Numbered from the stretch's first letter, positions 10,984-22,600 are shown. The stretch is DNA of 64,000 nucleotides from Trichobilharzia regenti (GCA_944472135.2 OX235270.1:81167168-81231167), one strand, 5' to 3'. Program-made: numbers and translations. The notes: generated by a model from the sequence alone, not told the origin.

Positions 10984-11500
10984 GTCCTGCAAATCTTCAA
11001 GGGGTGGCGCATCAATGAGCAGTCCAATGTGCTTCGTGTGTGATTTTGTGCATATGTTCATATTGTATATGCTGAATTGATACCATCTGTCATCTATCTG
11101 TTGGTAATTCTGTTTGTGTCCGGACGACTTCCACTCGGATCATCAAGCTGAGAAGGAATGTAGGCATACTACTGTAAGTCCTACAGTTCTTCAAGGGTAG
11201 TTCGTCAAGGTAGAATCCACCACTTTGATGTGTTTATTGTACATATGTTTGTGTTAAATACTTGTGTGAGTTTCAATTATTTTAATTTTTGGTTAGTTTT
11301 GTTTGTGTTCGGACATTCCACAACTTACAATCGTCAACCTGTGAAGGGTTGTAGGCGTACTGGTGTAAGTCCTGCGATTCTTCAAAGGAATTCCACCAAC
11401 ACACGATCGGCGAAGTTATTTGCACTGCTTGTATATACGTGTGGTGTGTCATATCAATTTGTGATTTTGGATTAATTGTGTTTACTCGTTGTTTTCGTAC
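10954..11500 (+). repeat. three degenerate tandem repeats of about 192 bp
   Basis: Units start at about 10954, 11148 and 11339 (spacing 194 and 191). Each has a GAAGG(G)-TTGTAGG start, a GTGTAAGTCCTGC-type block and a CTTCAAGG-type block. The repeat lies between the acidic ORF and the 3' LTR. Confidence 0.7.
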
Positions 11501-11902
11501 CTTGTTGTTATCATATAATTTTGTTAAAATTTTCGTCGTGATTACTTCTGAAGTTGTTTCTAGTCTTCTACATCCGTGAATGAATTGATTGATGTTAGAG
11601 ACAGCAGATGGGTCGTATACGCCTGGGAGGCTATTGATGAGAATTACATGCATACGGAGATAATTGTTAGCTATGATACCACACGCCGGGGAGCGAGAGT
11701 GTAAGCGACTGAGGCTTGCATACGTCACCGTTACTAGAACTGAGGCAGAATGAGTGCTATGTGTATGTCTGGGGTGTGTTGGCTTTTCTGTTTGTTTTCC
11801 ATTTCAGCTCTGTCCGTGTGACCCAGGTTCTCGCAACGGCATTCAAGTCAACGTGTATTGGTCGTGATGGAAAAAGGGAATAGATCCTTTTTTGCCGGGG
11901 AG

Positions 11903-12259
11903 TGTCAATGTAGTTGAAGATTGAACGATCAATTCATGGTTGTTTGCTCAAACCCAACTTCCCCAATTTTCGCGGAGGCATCAATACACCAGTCATCGTC
12001 TCATCGGTCGCTGTTCAGAAAGAAGTCAGTAGCAAACCGTCAGAAGTAATATTGTGATTTATTATTGTAATATTTGTTCACAGACCTTAGTTGTAAAGTT
12101 GGCTATATGTTGGTGTTAGAATAAAGAATTATCGAGTCGCCAAACTGGGTATTGGTTTTGCGTTCGCTTGTACTAATCGTTTCTGTGAATCTTCGAGGGA
12201 CAGCGTGAGGCCCAGCGTAGCAAGAGCTGGGCTTTGACGGTTTATGTACATGGCTGGCA
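11903..12259 (+). repeat. BEL-like 3' LTR, right copy
   Basis: 357 bp from TGTCAATGTAG to TGGCTGGCA. The first 240 bp match the left copy; the last part is more diverged. Confidence 0.8.
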
Positions 12260-12734
12260 GCATTTATTCATAATATTTGCACTTACCTATTTCAGTTCAC
12301 TTTAATCTTTCTTTTTACCACTTTTACGTTTCTAAAACCTCTTTCAGTGACTTGTTAGCTTTGTACTTACCTCAATATTGGTTGGTTATCTTATGCCGAC
12401 AATCACGGTGTGAGAACGAAACGAAGTCAATTTTCCCGCTCAACCTGGAGTACAACTGTACAATTCAATAACTATACGACCTGGTTCAGAGAATGAGTGT
12501 AATTATATATACATATATCAAATATTTAACAGTTGAAATATTACTAACTTTTAGACAATCTACGATTTGATATTATATCATACTTGATCGTGCCTGTAAA
12601 AAAGGCATGCATTTTCGTGTAAATTTATGTTTATATGAGAATACACATTTTTATTATTATTAAATATGGATGGTGGGAATAATAATGGTATTAAAATAAT
12701 AGTAATAACAATAATAATAAACTTACATAGTAAA
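12260..12734. other. AT-rich stretch, no gene seen
   Basis: No convincing ORF, RNA gene or repeat. It ends in AT-only runs that lead into the RTE fragment. Confidence 0.4.
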
Positions 12735-14066
12735 AAAAACATTGAGGAAAATTACAGCAGGATTTTTCTCAATAATCGACCTGTTGCCTGGCCCTTGTCT
12801 TCTGTTCTTACAAATCAACCATCTCCTGCAAGCCGCTTAGAAATACCACCAACATCACACACCGAGCTGCCAGTGGACACCAGTCCTCCAACGAAAGCTG
12901 ACATACTAAACGGAATCAAGCTGCTGAAGGCCAACCGGGAAGACGGCAGGACCAGGAGGAATTCGCCTCGAAGCACAAAAAACGGGCCCAGAGACTGCCA
13001 CAGATGTGATAATGCCGTTGTAGCGAATTGTTTAGAAGGAAGGAAAGATTCCTGCCGACTAGAAGAAAGGCCACCTTGCCAAGCTTCCAAAGAGCGGTGG
13101 CTTACGCCTAACTCTGCAAGAGCTGATGTGGAATAATCCTCTTGTCCATGCCAAATACAATACAAAGTCGCATCGTCCTGGAAGAAATAAAAGATGCACT
13201 AGGCACAGAACTCCGCCAGCTGAGAACAAGCTGGATTCAAGGAAGATTCAAGAAGACTCCAGAAGATCTGGATTTCGCTGATGATATGTTTTTAATGCCA
13301 CACAAACTAGAAGAGTAGCAAGCGAAAACCAACAAACTGGCTGAAGAGGCAGCGATGATAGGACTCCAAGTGAACATAAGTAAGACGGACCGAAACAACA
13401 ACAGCAGCCAGCACCAATCGCCATCAACGGGAGAGATTTCACAGAGGTTGCCTGCTTCACCCCCTCACGAATTATCGTTTCAACTACAGGCAGAGCGGAT
13501 GAAGTAGTCAAAGTCAGAATTGGAAAGGCGAAATACTCCTTCGTCAACCTGAAACCAGTTTGGAAATCCTCGTCACTCAGCATAAGGGACAAGATTCGCA
13601 TTTTCAACACCCATGTCAAGTCAGTCGGTCCTTCTATGCTGTTCAGAAACTTGCACTGTATGTCACGAAAACGATTTCCAACAGGTTGAAGACTATCACC
13701 AACATCTGCTTTCGTCCATTCTGAATATCGAATGGCTAAAAAGAATTAGTAACAAAAACTCTGAGAACAAAGCGACCAAGAGCTGACTGCTCAGCAAATC
13801 TGTAGAAGAAAATTGAGATGGATCCTGGATATATTGCAGAGGTCGTCGAATGACATCGAAAGCCAGGCTCTGTAGTGGAATCCAAATGGGAAGCGACGAG
13901 TGGGTTGTCTTAGGGCGAAATGGAGGAGGTTGAATGAGGAAGAGATGAGAGAGTTCGGTCAGTCGTGGACACAGCTGAAGAGGATGGCAGAAAATAGAAC
14001 GAAGTGGAGATGTGTTGTTGAAGCCGTATGTTCCACTTGGTACCCAAGGGAACAATAATAATAATC
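12735..14066 (+). mobile_element. RTE-clade (SR2-like) LINE fragment with internal deletion
   Basis: Plus-strand remnant. The first part (to 13136) matches the linker before RT in RTE elements (FLNNRP, then LPVDTSPPTKADI). Most of the RT core is missing; sequence resumes near the catalytic box (DLDFADDMFLMP, about 13270-13300). It continues through GLQVNISKTD and a WRCVVEAVC-like C-terminus (about 14010-14030). Stops and frameshifts break the frame. The 3' end carries an AATAATAAT tail, typical of RTE. A BEL solo LTR is inserted just past it. Confidence 0.75.
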
Positions 14067-14367
14067 GTTGTCAATGTAGTTGAAGATTGAACGATCAACT
14101 CATGGTTGTTGGCTCAAAACCAACTTCCCTATATTTTCGCGGAGACACCGATACACCAGTCATCGTCGCATCGGTCGCTGTTCAGAAAGAAGTCAGCAGT
14201 AAACCGTCAGAAGTAATATTGTGATTTATTATTGTAATATTTGTTCACAGACCTTAGTAATAACATTTTTTATATGTTGGTGTTAGAATAACGAATTCTC
14301 GAGTCACCAATTGGTGTTTTGGTTTTTTCGTTCGTCATTACTAAGCGTTTCTGAGAAACATGAAGGA

Positions 14368-16914
14368 AAATAATAATAATAATATATATTCTCATTTTTT
14401 ACATGAGGGACGCCAGTTTACAGGCATCATCAATTCGATAATTTACACATAATATTAATAAGCATATTTAGTAAAGATAATATAATAAAGTATATTTTTT
14501 CCCTAGCTATGTAGGGTACACCAATTGTATAGGCATGCATAAATATTGTTTTAATAATAATATATTCCTTCCTGTTTATGCAGGAACATACCTATTGTAC
14601 AGGCATGGATAAGTTATTATATAAATTACACATAATTTGATGTATAATGGACTTACAGTTTGGTTGTTCTTTCTGACATTAGAGTCAGTCGGAACAGTCT
14701 GCTATAAAGTCTGTTTGTGTAGCACATAAAGAGATATAGAAATATTGTCTTCGCATTAACAAAAAACCCAGACATCACATGAATGTAATACAGATATATG
14801 GGAAAAATAAAGCTTGAAGTCAATTCTCCTATATAACTTTGTTGTGAACAGCACCCTTGGCTTAAAGATTATTGATGTATTATGTTGAGATCAGTGATAT
14901 ATTTATTCCATTTTTCAGCAGTCTTATCGTAGTTTCATAACAGGAAAGAAATTTGATCGTGGAGGCGAAAATTAGATAAGGTCATGTCGGGTTGTTTTAC
15001 TGCATCAAATGGTGCCGAGGTCGATTCCAGAATTCCCCATTTGCTCCATTTGTGTCTGCATGGCGGACTGTACTCGTAAGTTGAGTAAAATGTTGAAAAC
15101 CAGTTGCTTCTTTATTTCAGATCATGAATACTCATTTACATCGTGTCCGCCAGCTTCTTTAAATGGTAGAATTGGATCGTTCCTGGAATTTGAGTGATTA
15201 TGGGATAAATGGTTTGGAATTAATCATAGCAGTTAGAATACAGTTAAACATGCAGAGAAGTACTTTTGATTCAGCAACCGGTGAATTTTTTATTCTTTTC
15301 GATCTAGTACCAGAATAACTGCGAACCATTCCATTCAATATGTCGAATAAGGCACGCAGGAGGAGATCATTACCATGGAATGAGTCAACTTGATCTGAGA
15401 TGCAGCTTTCAGCATGTTTTCGTTATATCATAGATATCCAGGTTTATTGGCGCTGTAGAGGCAGTGATTTGGATTATGACGTATTCTACAAAGTCTCCGT
15501 GCCCATTTGAAGTATACATGTGCTTTGAAAGGATTACTTTGTTGGCTCCTACCCCCACTGAGTGTTAACAACAGCTGCTGTGGGTTTATGTATTTCCTCG
15601 CCTTTTTGGATAAAACATCGCCGCATTCTTTTTGGGTAGGAGACCAGTTGGTGGATTATAAATGATATCCAAGTAACTTTTATCTTTTCATGTGGTGTTG
15701 CGGTAAGTTTCTACCTTGTTTTCTCATATTTCATTCGTATGTTGATTATGGTTCGCCCTTTGTATCAGGTAGACATAGTTTGATCGACTCTTGGTTGAAT
15801 GGGTGTTATTGTCATGACTGCTGCTTTTTTGTCTGGAATTATAAATAGAGACAAAACAAACAACAGGTGTAGTCTCTGAGTTCATACATTAAATGGGCCT
15901 ATGATTTCTGAAACTCTTACATGGGAATTACCATTGGTATCAATTACAAACTCACTTAGTGTGTCATTAAGTGCCTTTTCAAAGGAGGCCAATGTGCTTG
16001 CTAGTCGTATTTTCTCAGGTAGTTTGTTCCATATTTGGGCATACCTAATCAAGAAAAACTTTTGCCTGGTGGCTGTTTTACATGGTTCTATAGCCACTGT
16101 ACCTTTAGTGTGCCTAAGGTTGTATCCTGTGTTACCTGAGGACCGAGTATAGTTAGCAGGGGTATACACTATTTGGTTAAGAAGCTTATAGAAGAGTAAC
16201 AGATTTAGTCGCAGTCGCCTTAACCATAATGTTTCTAGTCCCAGGATTTCACATCTGGTAGAGTAGTTTGTGCCGTTATCGGTTCCGAGTACTTTTCGCG
16301 TGAAGTACCTCTGTACTCCTTCTACTTTCAGTTTGTCTTCTATGCGTGTACTGCTGAATATGAATGAGCAGTAATCTAGGAGTGGGCGCACACATACCTT
16401 GTACAGTAGTATTCTGGACTCGTTTCTGTAGAAGTTCCTGAGTAGGAAACCAATAAGCCTTCGTGATTTCGACACTTGATTCGAGATATGCTCTGAAAAT
16501 GATAGATTGTGTGAATATTTCAGTCCTAGGTCTAGTACAGATTTGAGTCTGGGGATTTTGTGGCCCTGAATTGCTAGGTTGAGGTCAAGGTTGGAACAGC
16601 CTATGCAGAGCCATCCACACTTTTCAACATTAAACTCAAGTCTCCACGTGTCACACCATCTATCCATTTTTGCTAATTCTTCATGTATGGAGTTCATAGT
16701 TGGGCCGATATCTGTATTTGTGCAGGTATATGTCACCTTCAAGTCATCTGCATACAGTATTGGCTTGCCTATACTAAAACATTCACATATACTGTTTATG
16801 TATATAATGAAAAGAAGGGGTCCCAATACACTCCCCTGGATGACACCACTGCTGATTGGTGAGCCTAGTGGTCCAAACCGCTCAAGTGGGGACGGTATCA
16901 AGTACCCGACCTAG
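14368..16914 (-). mobile_element. CR1-like LINE, 5'-truncated
   Basis: Minus-strand LINE of the CR1/Jockey type (the group of schistosome SR1/Perere-like elements; exact family not determined). The RT coding part ends at 15882, followed by about 1.5 kb of 3' UTR and a TAATAATAA tail at 14368-14382. It is truncated at its 5' end within RT and abuts the R2-like element. Confidence 0.8.
15882..16914 (-). pseudogene. CR1-like reverse transcriptase C-terminal part
   Basis: Open frame of about 340 codons with the RT motifs SGVIQGSVLGPLLFIIYI and ILYADDLKVTY. The thumb (VCVRPLLDYC, TRIEDKLKVEGVQRYF) and a C-terminal block (IWNKLPEKIR) follow. It starts inside RT, so fingers, motif A and the endonuclease are missing. 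The surviving part has no stop, which suggests a fairly young copy. It cannot act by itself. Confidence 0.8.
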
Positions 16915-18870
16915 GTTGCCCACCACTCAAACCAACCGGATCTCACCACGCACCCTTCTCCGCTGTCTGCCAACCCAGCCCCCACCGCCCGCTTGCGCGA
17001 GTGGTGGTACCCAGGGCATTTCAGCCCCTTAGTGCTTGCGTGGTTAGCAAGCAAGTGTCCGAGCTTCGGAACCAATCATCTCATGAAGGCCCCTTACACA
17101 CTCGGTCAGACTGGGTTGGTTTAAGCATCATCAAAGGGCTGTTCGATACCGGTTGCTGGCGACGCAGCGCCAGGGTTATAGCGTTGAAGCCATCCCCCCT
17201 CTTCGTCTAACTTAATCTGTAAGGGTAGAGAATAGAAGCCCAATTACTAGGGTTTCGAGACCAGCAAAACGCATCGCCTCACGGATCCGTTTGGAGGGAA
17301 TATTAACTCCTATCATAGGATACTACGTGGGATACGTTCTTCCTGATCTTGCTATCCTGGTAATTGCGTTTCTATGCTAATATTAATGTTAAGAGAAAAC
17401 CTACCTTTCTGGGGGGCATGGCTGTCTGTAAAGGAAAGGAAACATAACCAAAAATTATCAAACTTACCTTTGTTCCTCTTCCAAGTAAAAGCCGTCGTAA
17501 CATTTGAGGGATCCTACGATGGTTAGTAGGCAGAGGTCGGATAGTGTCATTTTCGATAGTCCTAGTTTTGTCATTGCCCGTTCACTGCATTCGTATAGGA
17601 GTCCTTTCATGCTGATGATGAAGGGGTAGTGGAGGAATCTAGTTACTGTAATCCCTGTGGTCTTCTTTATATGGTCCCTCAGTTTCCTGTTCCTGTCGAT
17701 GTCGTCATACTTACGTACTTTTGTTCTCCAAGATTGCCGTAAGGTATTGTCGTTCGTCACTTTAACGTCGATGACATAGGCTGTTTTGTCCTTAATTGCA
17801 ACAATGTCGAGTTTGAAGTATGTGCCAAAGTATTTCACGTTTGGCTCCTGTAGTACCTTGTAGCTTTTCTTCCCGAAGGCCTCTGCTAAACTATGAACTA
17901 TCCTGTCGTGCCGGGCAATCCTTGGCCTATATGTTATCCGGCATCTTTGTAATATGTGTGATAGGTTTTCCTTGTGCCCGCTACCGCACCTGCATAGCAG
18001 GTCGATTTCCCTCCCATCCGTTGCGCGTCCTCTTGATGCCCTTACCTTTGTACCTAGTAGGTTCCCCCTAAGTTGTATTCCCCTAATGAAGATTCTTGGG
18101 AAAATTGTGTCCGTCTTCCGAAGCCATCTATGTGAGACCCGAGTTTTCGGGGCGTCCTTCATACCTATACCATCCTTCATTCCCAACCATTCTTCTCTCC
18201 AAGCCTTCGCCGTTTCTATCTTATTTGCGTACCTCCTACCTCCTATTATAGCCCCCTTGACCATAATCTGATGGTTGGTTGCATCGCCGCCTTCTCCATT
18301 GCGGCTTGAACCGCTGGACATGTGGACGATTGTAGGGTTCTCAGGCGTGCTATACGTCTGACTGGAACTGCTGTATGGAGGCATTCTATGCCTAATCCGC
18401 CGTCTTGGACGGTTGTGTAGAAGTAGGCGTTTGGGGGATCCTTCGGAAGGTGCAGCCATTGCTTCACGCGTATGCGGATCATGCGATCCATGGCCTTCAC
18501 AGTGGTCGCACCCATGGGGTGAGCAAGAATGGCGTATTGCAGCCGTGGTATCAGGAAAGTCTGTAAGATGCGTAATCGTTGATGTGGTTTCAAGGGAGCG
18601 TCGTCCACCTCTTTAAGCATTGCCTCTAAGGTTTCCGTTAGGTTCTTCTTAACTACACCTCCTTGGTTGAAATCTAGTCCCAGATGTTTAAAGCAGTCTC
18701 CCGGTTTCATGGGGTCGATCCTATCTGCACCTATGGTGTATGTGGATGGTATGGTTACTGTCGTCTTGCGTTGACCATCGATTGCTAGAGTTAGCGCGCT
18801 GGACTTTGCTACGTTGATACGCATACCTGCTTCCTGGAGTGCTTTGTCCAAGTTATCCAACTTACTCTGG
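16915..18870 (-). mobile_element. R2-like LINE 3' part (RLE-type endonuclease)
   Basis: Minus-strand fragment with a GC-richer 3' UTR (16915-17463) and the C-terminal half of the ORF. It ends abruptly at 18870 against the LTR. Base composition is clearly more GC-rich than the surroundings. R2-clade assignment rests on the DGGLG block, a CCHC-like knuckle and a restriction-like endonuclease motif. Confidence 0.75.
17464..18870 (-). pseudogene. R2-like RT thumb, zinc knuckle and endonuclease, one frameshift
   Basis: From 18870: RT end (GMRINVAKSS; CFKHLGLDFNQGG), thumb (VKQWLHLPKDPP, VQDGGLGIE), then a frameshift at about 18250-18290. The second frame carries the knuckle CRCGSGHKENLSHILQRC (about 17945-18000) and the endonuclease pair LDIVAIKDKTAYVIDVKV (about 17765-17820). 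The IDVKV pair supplies the D-x-K of the PD-D/ExK fold. The end reads through FYLEEEQR. In R2 elements this enzyme nicks a specific rDNA or repeat target. The N-terminal DNA-binding domain and the RT palm are absent. Confidence 0.75.
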
Positions 18871-18932
18871 CGTGAGCCCGAGCGTAGCAAGAGCTGGGCA
18901 TTAACGGTTTACGAGACGTGGCTGACAATCGT

Positions 18933-19559
18933 GTAGGAGTTCCAAAGGACAATGGACAGAACCACGACGTGAGAATACGTGTGAAGTGTTTCTAAATATG
19001 GGTAAACGGAAATTTCTGTTGCTTCCTCACTAGGCTTAACCTACTGCTGGTGGAAGTCTAAAGGGAGAAACACCCCAGACAGTTGCATCGCAGTTTTTCA
19101 TGCTGGCTTAGTAATATTACATCCAGCTCCGGTTTTCGAAGCGTTTCGCATTCCAAGGATGCCTAACGGTGGTGATTTAGTCTAATGTGTAGTGTTCGCG
19201 GCTTACAAATCAGTCTTCAACTGTCGGTACGAATGTTTCACCATAAACATAGCAGGCTAGGCTATTGTGCTCAAACACATGCAGTCTAATATTTGAGATA
19301 AAACAAAGAAAAATTTAGAAGTTGACGGTAATGACGTTCACAAATAGTAGGAAGTATACTAACGCAAGATACAATGCGCAAAACTTCCATAGTGTTCGTT
19401 CCGCGTAGCTAAATGCAAAGCAAAAGGCTATATTTGATCGTCCAAATTACGAGATATATTTCGGGACCAAATCTGAGTACGGGATGATTGCTTAGCTGGT
19501 TGGGGTTCGTGTACGAACGAACATGACACGACCGAGTACCGAATGGAGTGGATGTCTGA
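18933..19559. other. no gene recognised
   Basis: Sequence between the ATCGT duplication and the Gypsy remnant. No LTR matching the Gypsy 5' LTR at 24952 is visible, so the 3' LTR of that element seems lost or too decayed. Confidence 0.35.
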
Positions 19560-19750
19560 CAGGAAGACTTCAGGTAAGCAAGTTGACGTAAACAGTGACG
19601 GTCAGTACCCAATATTCAGCGATGAGTGCTTGTTGAATTTGCGGCTTCTGCTCTGTCTGGAGTTGTCTGAGCTGCGCAATTTTGATTTTCTGTTTTGTCA
19701 GTCGCAGGTAAGTTAAAAGTATCTGAGAGTATATCCAGAGGTAGAGATGA

Positions 19751-20207
19751 CTATGTACTGGTAGGGATATTTGAGTTTCTTGGGCGCAACTGATTGTAGT
19801 GACGGGTCCATAAACCATTACCAACTTTCACGTCGTACATAACTCGACCACGTCGTGCTGCGATGGAACCTTTATTCCAAGGTTTATGTCCTGCTCGATA
19901 GTCGCGGACATAGGTAGGGTCACCAAAATCAAACTTTTTCATTCCGAAATGATGCGTCGGCACGTTTGGGTGTCGGTGGCAACATTGAGTTGTGAATCGT
20001 TCTAAGTCTGCGTCCGTAAAGAATTTCTGCCGGCGATTTCTTGTTCTGTGTTGACTCATTCGCCGTTGTACGGTACACCATCAAGAATTTTTGGATGATG
20101 TCGAATGGTGTCCCCTCTCCCTCTGCTTTGAGTATAGCTCTCTTCAAAGTGTCGACAAAACATTCCGCTTGGCCGTTTGACTGAGGATGATACGGCGGTG
20201 TGAACAT
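19751..20207 (-). pseudogene. Gypsy integrase C-terminal part, frameshifted
   Basis: Two overlapping frames. 19929-20207 gives PPYHPQSNGQAECFVDTLKRA with the catalytic Glu block. 19751-20059 gives YVRDYRAGHKPWNKGSI and YDVKVGN, which match the chromodomain-less tail of the intact element (VLVRDYIGRDHPWVSGV). Confidence 0.75.
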
Positions 20208-20243
20208 ATGCTCGATAGCATTTTGACGACGGAACTGCTGAAA

Positions 20244-21240
20244 CTAATGAGAGGTAAACTGTGAACCATTGTCTGTAACTATGGTTTCTGGGAGACCATG
20301 ATGGGAGAATATGTCAGTGAGAGCTTTGAGAGTCTTGGACGTTGTCGGCGAAACCACTGGTATAACTTCTGGCCACTTAGAAAAAGCGTCTACCACCACT
20401 AAATAATATGCACCATTTGTAGGGCCAGCAAAATCAATATGAAATCTGGACCAAGGATGGGCTGCTGGTGGCCACGGTACGGGAGGTAGCTGGTGGGGTA
20501 GTTTTGCTGATTGTTGACATTTTGAACATAGTTGAACAAAGTCGATAATATGCTTATCCAAATTAGGCCAGTATGCGTAACTGCGAGCAATACTCTTCAT
20601 CCGCTGAACACCAGGATGTCCCATGTGAAACTGTTTCAGGAGTTTATTTCGTAATACTTCAGGTATCACTACGCGTTCTCCGAACATCAAGCAATCTTTT
20701 ACAACACATAAGGAATCACGACGGGCAAACAGGTGTTTTATGTCTCCACTATATTTAATCTTTGGCCAATTACTGGATACATACTGAGTAGCACGTCGTA
20801 AGGTGGCATCGGTGCTTGTAGTTCGCTGGATTTCTGCAAACGTTACTGGTAGAGATCGAACAGCATTGTCGATGAGGTTAACTGAATAGTCTTTGGTGGC
20901 GATCGATGCAATTACCATACCTTCACTTGATGCAGGATAGTCGCTAATTAACCGAGATAGAGCGTCGGCTTGACCAAATTCTTTAGTTTGGTTGTATTTA
21001 AAATCGAAAACGTATCCAAGTAATATTATTGCCCAGCGTTGTAGTCGGTTAGCTGCATGTGCAGGGTTACCTGATTTAGATCCGAAAATGGAAAGTAACG
21101 GTTTATGATCTGTCAGCAAAGCAAATCGGCGGCCGTAGATCATTTTATGGAAAAGTCGTACGGCGAAGACTAAATCTAAGGCTTCATTTTCAATTTGTGC
21201 ATATTTCTCCTCTGCAGCAGTTAGTGTTTGAGATGCGTGC
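20244..21240 (-). pseudogene. Gypsy RNase H end and integrase core
   Basis: Contains LTDHKPLLSIFGSK (RNase H end). It also has the integrase zinc finger (HMGHPGVQRMKSIARSYAYWP ... CSKCQ) and the first catalytic Asp (FHIDFAGPTNG) and second (VTDNGSQF). The frame is open for about 300 codons. It is cut upstream at 21240 by the BEL solo LTR. Confidence 0.8.
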
Positions 21241-21601
21241 TGTCAATGGAGTTGAAGGTTGAACGATCAATTCTTGGTTGTTCGCTCAAAACCAACTTCC
21301 CCAATTTTCGCGGAGGCATCAATACGACAGTCATCGTCTCATCGGTTGCTGTTCAGAAAGAAGTCAGCAGTAAACCACCAGAAGTAATATTGTGATTTAT
21401 TATTGTAATATTTGTTCACAGACACTAGTAAAAACATTATTTTTATATGTTGGTGTAACAATAAAGAATCCTCGAGTCACCAATCGGTGTTTTGGTTTTT
21501 GCGACCGTTATTACTAAGCGTTTCTGAGAAACATGAAGGAACAGCGTGAGCCCGAGCGTAGCAAGAGCTGGGCATTAACGGTTTATGAGACGTGGCTGAG
21601 A
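21241..21601 (+). mobile_element. BEL-like solo LTR, 361 bp, with 5-bp target duplication
   Basis: TGTCAATGGAG ... GTGGCTGAGA, flanked by CGTGC at 21236-21240 and 21602-21606. The insertion lies in the RNase H region of the Gypsy element. Because both ends are defined by the duplication, this copy fixes the true LTR length of the family. Confidence 0.9.
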
Positions 21602-22560
21602 CGTGCATTGTTTCTTATTGTGAACCATCTGGGAAGACATGTAAAATGACTGCTCCCACTCCGCTTGCTGAAGCGTCCGCTGCAATTATAATTGGAAGTG
21701 TTGGACTATAATGTGCCAGAAGCAATTCAGAAGTTAACATAGACTTCAACTTTTCAAAAGCTGATCTGCAAGCTTCGGACCATTTCCAGGTTGCATTCTT
21801 TTCGATTGAGAGGATGTCGAACATCATGCAGCGCGGGGAGAAATGCCGAGTAATAGCTATTTAATCCCAAGAGAGAGCGTAGAGTAGTCACGTCAGTAGA
21901 TGTGGGCACGTATATTGTCAGGATCTGGACGTCTACCCGATGCATCAAATATAAATCCAAGGTATTTGACGGATCTCAAGGAGAACTGACACTTCTCTGG
22001 GCGTAGTCGTAGACCGTTATCCTGCATGCGTGACAAGACAGCTTCTGTCCTGCTGTAAAGTTCGTTTATAGAATTCGCTACCACCAAGATATCATCAAGA
22101 TAGACGGCAACACCCGGAATACCTGCCAAGATAGTATCCATCAGTTGCTGGAAAATAGCTGGGACAGTTATGACTCCGAAAGGTAATCTGTTGTATTTGC
22201 ACAAACCGCGACGTGTATTAATGGTTAGGAGTTCTCGGCATTCTGGGGCTACTTCAACTTGTAGCTATGCGTCAGCAAGATCCAGTTTTGCAAAATAAGA
22301 TCCACCATTTAAAACAGTGAATAAATCATCCGGCGTAGGTAAAGGATAGTGGTTCTGTTCTAATGCAGCATTCAACCCAGTAGAGAAATCAGCACAAATA
22401 CGTAGGGACCCATTCGCTATCTTGACAACGACGATGGGTGCTGCCCATACCGAGTACGTGACTGGCGTTAATACGCCTTGTTGTTGTAGTCTCTCCAATT
22501 CTTCGTCAACTTTTGCTACACATGCATATGGGACTGGCCTCGTTGGGCGAAAAACCGGTT
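21602..22560 (-). pseudogene. Gypsy reverse transcriptase and RNase H start, broken
   Basis: Fragments at 22265-22498 (APIVVVKIANGSLRICADF, FAKLDLADA), 21893-22204 (VAVYLDDILVV, the catalytic box) and 21615-21827 (IIAADASASGVGAVI, RNase H). They lie in successive frames. Each frame is separated by a shift or stop, so no functional RT can be made. Confidence 0.8.
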
Positions 22561-22600
22561 TTGCGTCTGGTAATACTCAAAAGATAGCTTGAAACGAGGT

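Larger units (their letters stand above)
8839..12259 (+). mobile_element. BEL/Pao-like gag-only LTR element, right copy
   Basis: Two LTRs (8839-9197 and 11903-12259) flank about 2.7 kb with gag, an acidic ORF and a 192-bp tandem repeat. A purine-rich GCCGGGGAG just before 11903 may be the polypurine tract. No pol genes are present. It is the inverted twin of 99-3617. Flanking pentamers do not match as a target duplication, which fits its place in a recombined array. Confidence 0.8.
14069..18927 (+). mobile_element. BEL-like solo LTR split by LINE insertions, with 5-bp target duplication
   Basis: LTR sequence runs 14069-14367 (TGTCAATGTAG ... CATGAAGGAA) and resumes at 18871-18927 (GCGTGAGCCCGAGCG ... 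GGCTGACA). The pentamer ATCGT stands at 14064-14068 and again at 18928-18932, so these are two halves of one insertion. The 4.5 kb between them is a CR1-like and an R2-like LINE, both on the minus strand. Confidence 0.85.

Noticed and set aside
1..12259. CRISPR-like or satellite array
   Set aside because: Repeats are LTRs and element interiors at irregular distances, and the genome is eukaryotic.
12815..13165. Minus-strand frame of 116 codons opposite the RTE fragment
   Set aside because: It is the antisense shadow of the RTE linker and shares no motif with known proteins.
16915..17220. rRNA-like GC-rich segment
   Set aside because: It resembles no rRNA block I can recognise and lies in the 3' UTR position of the R2-like element.
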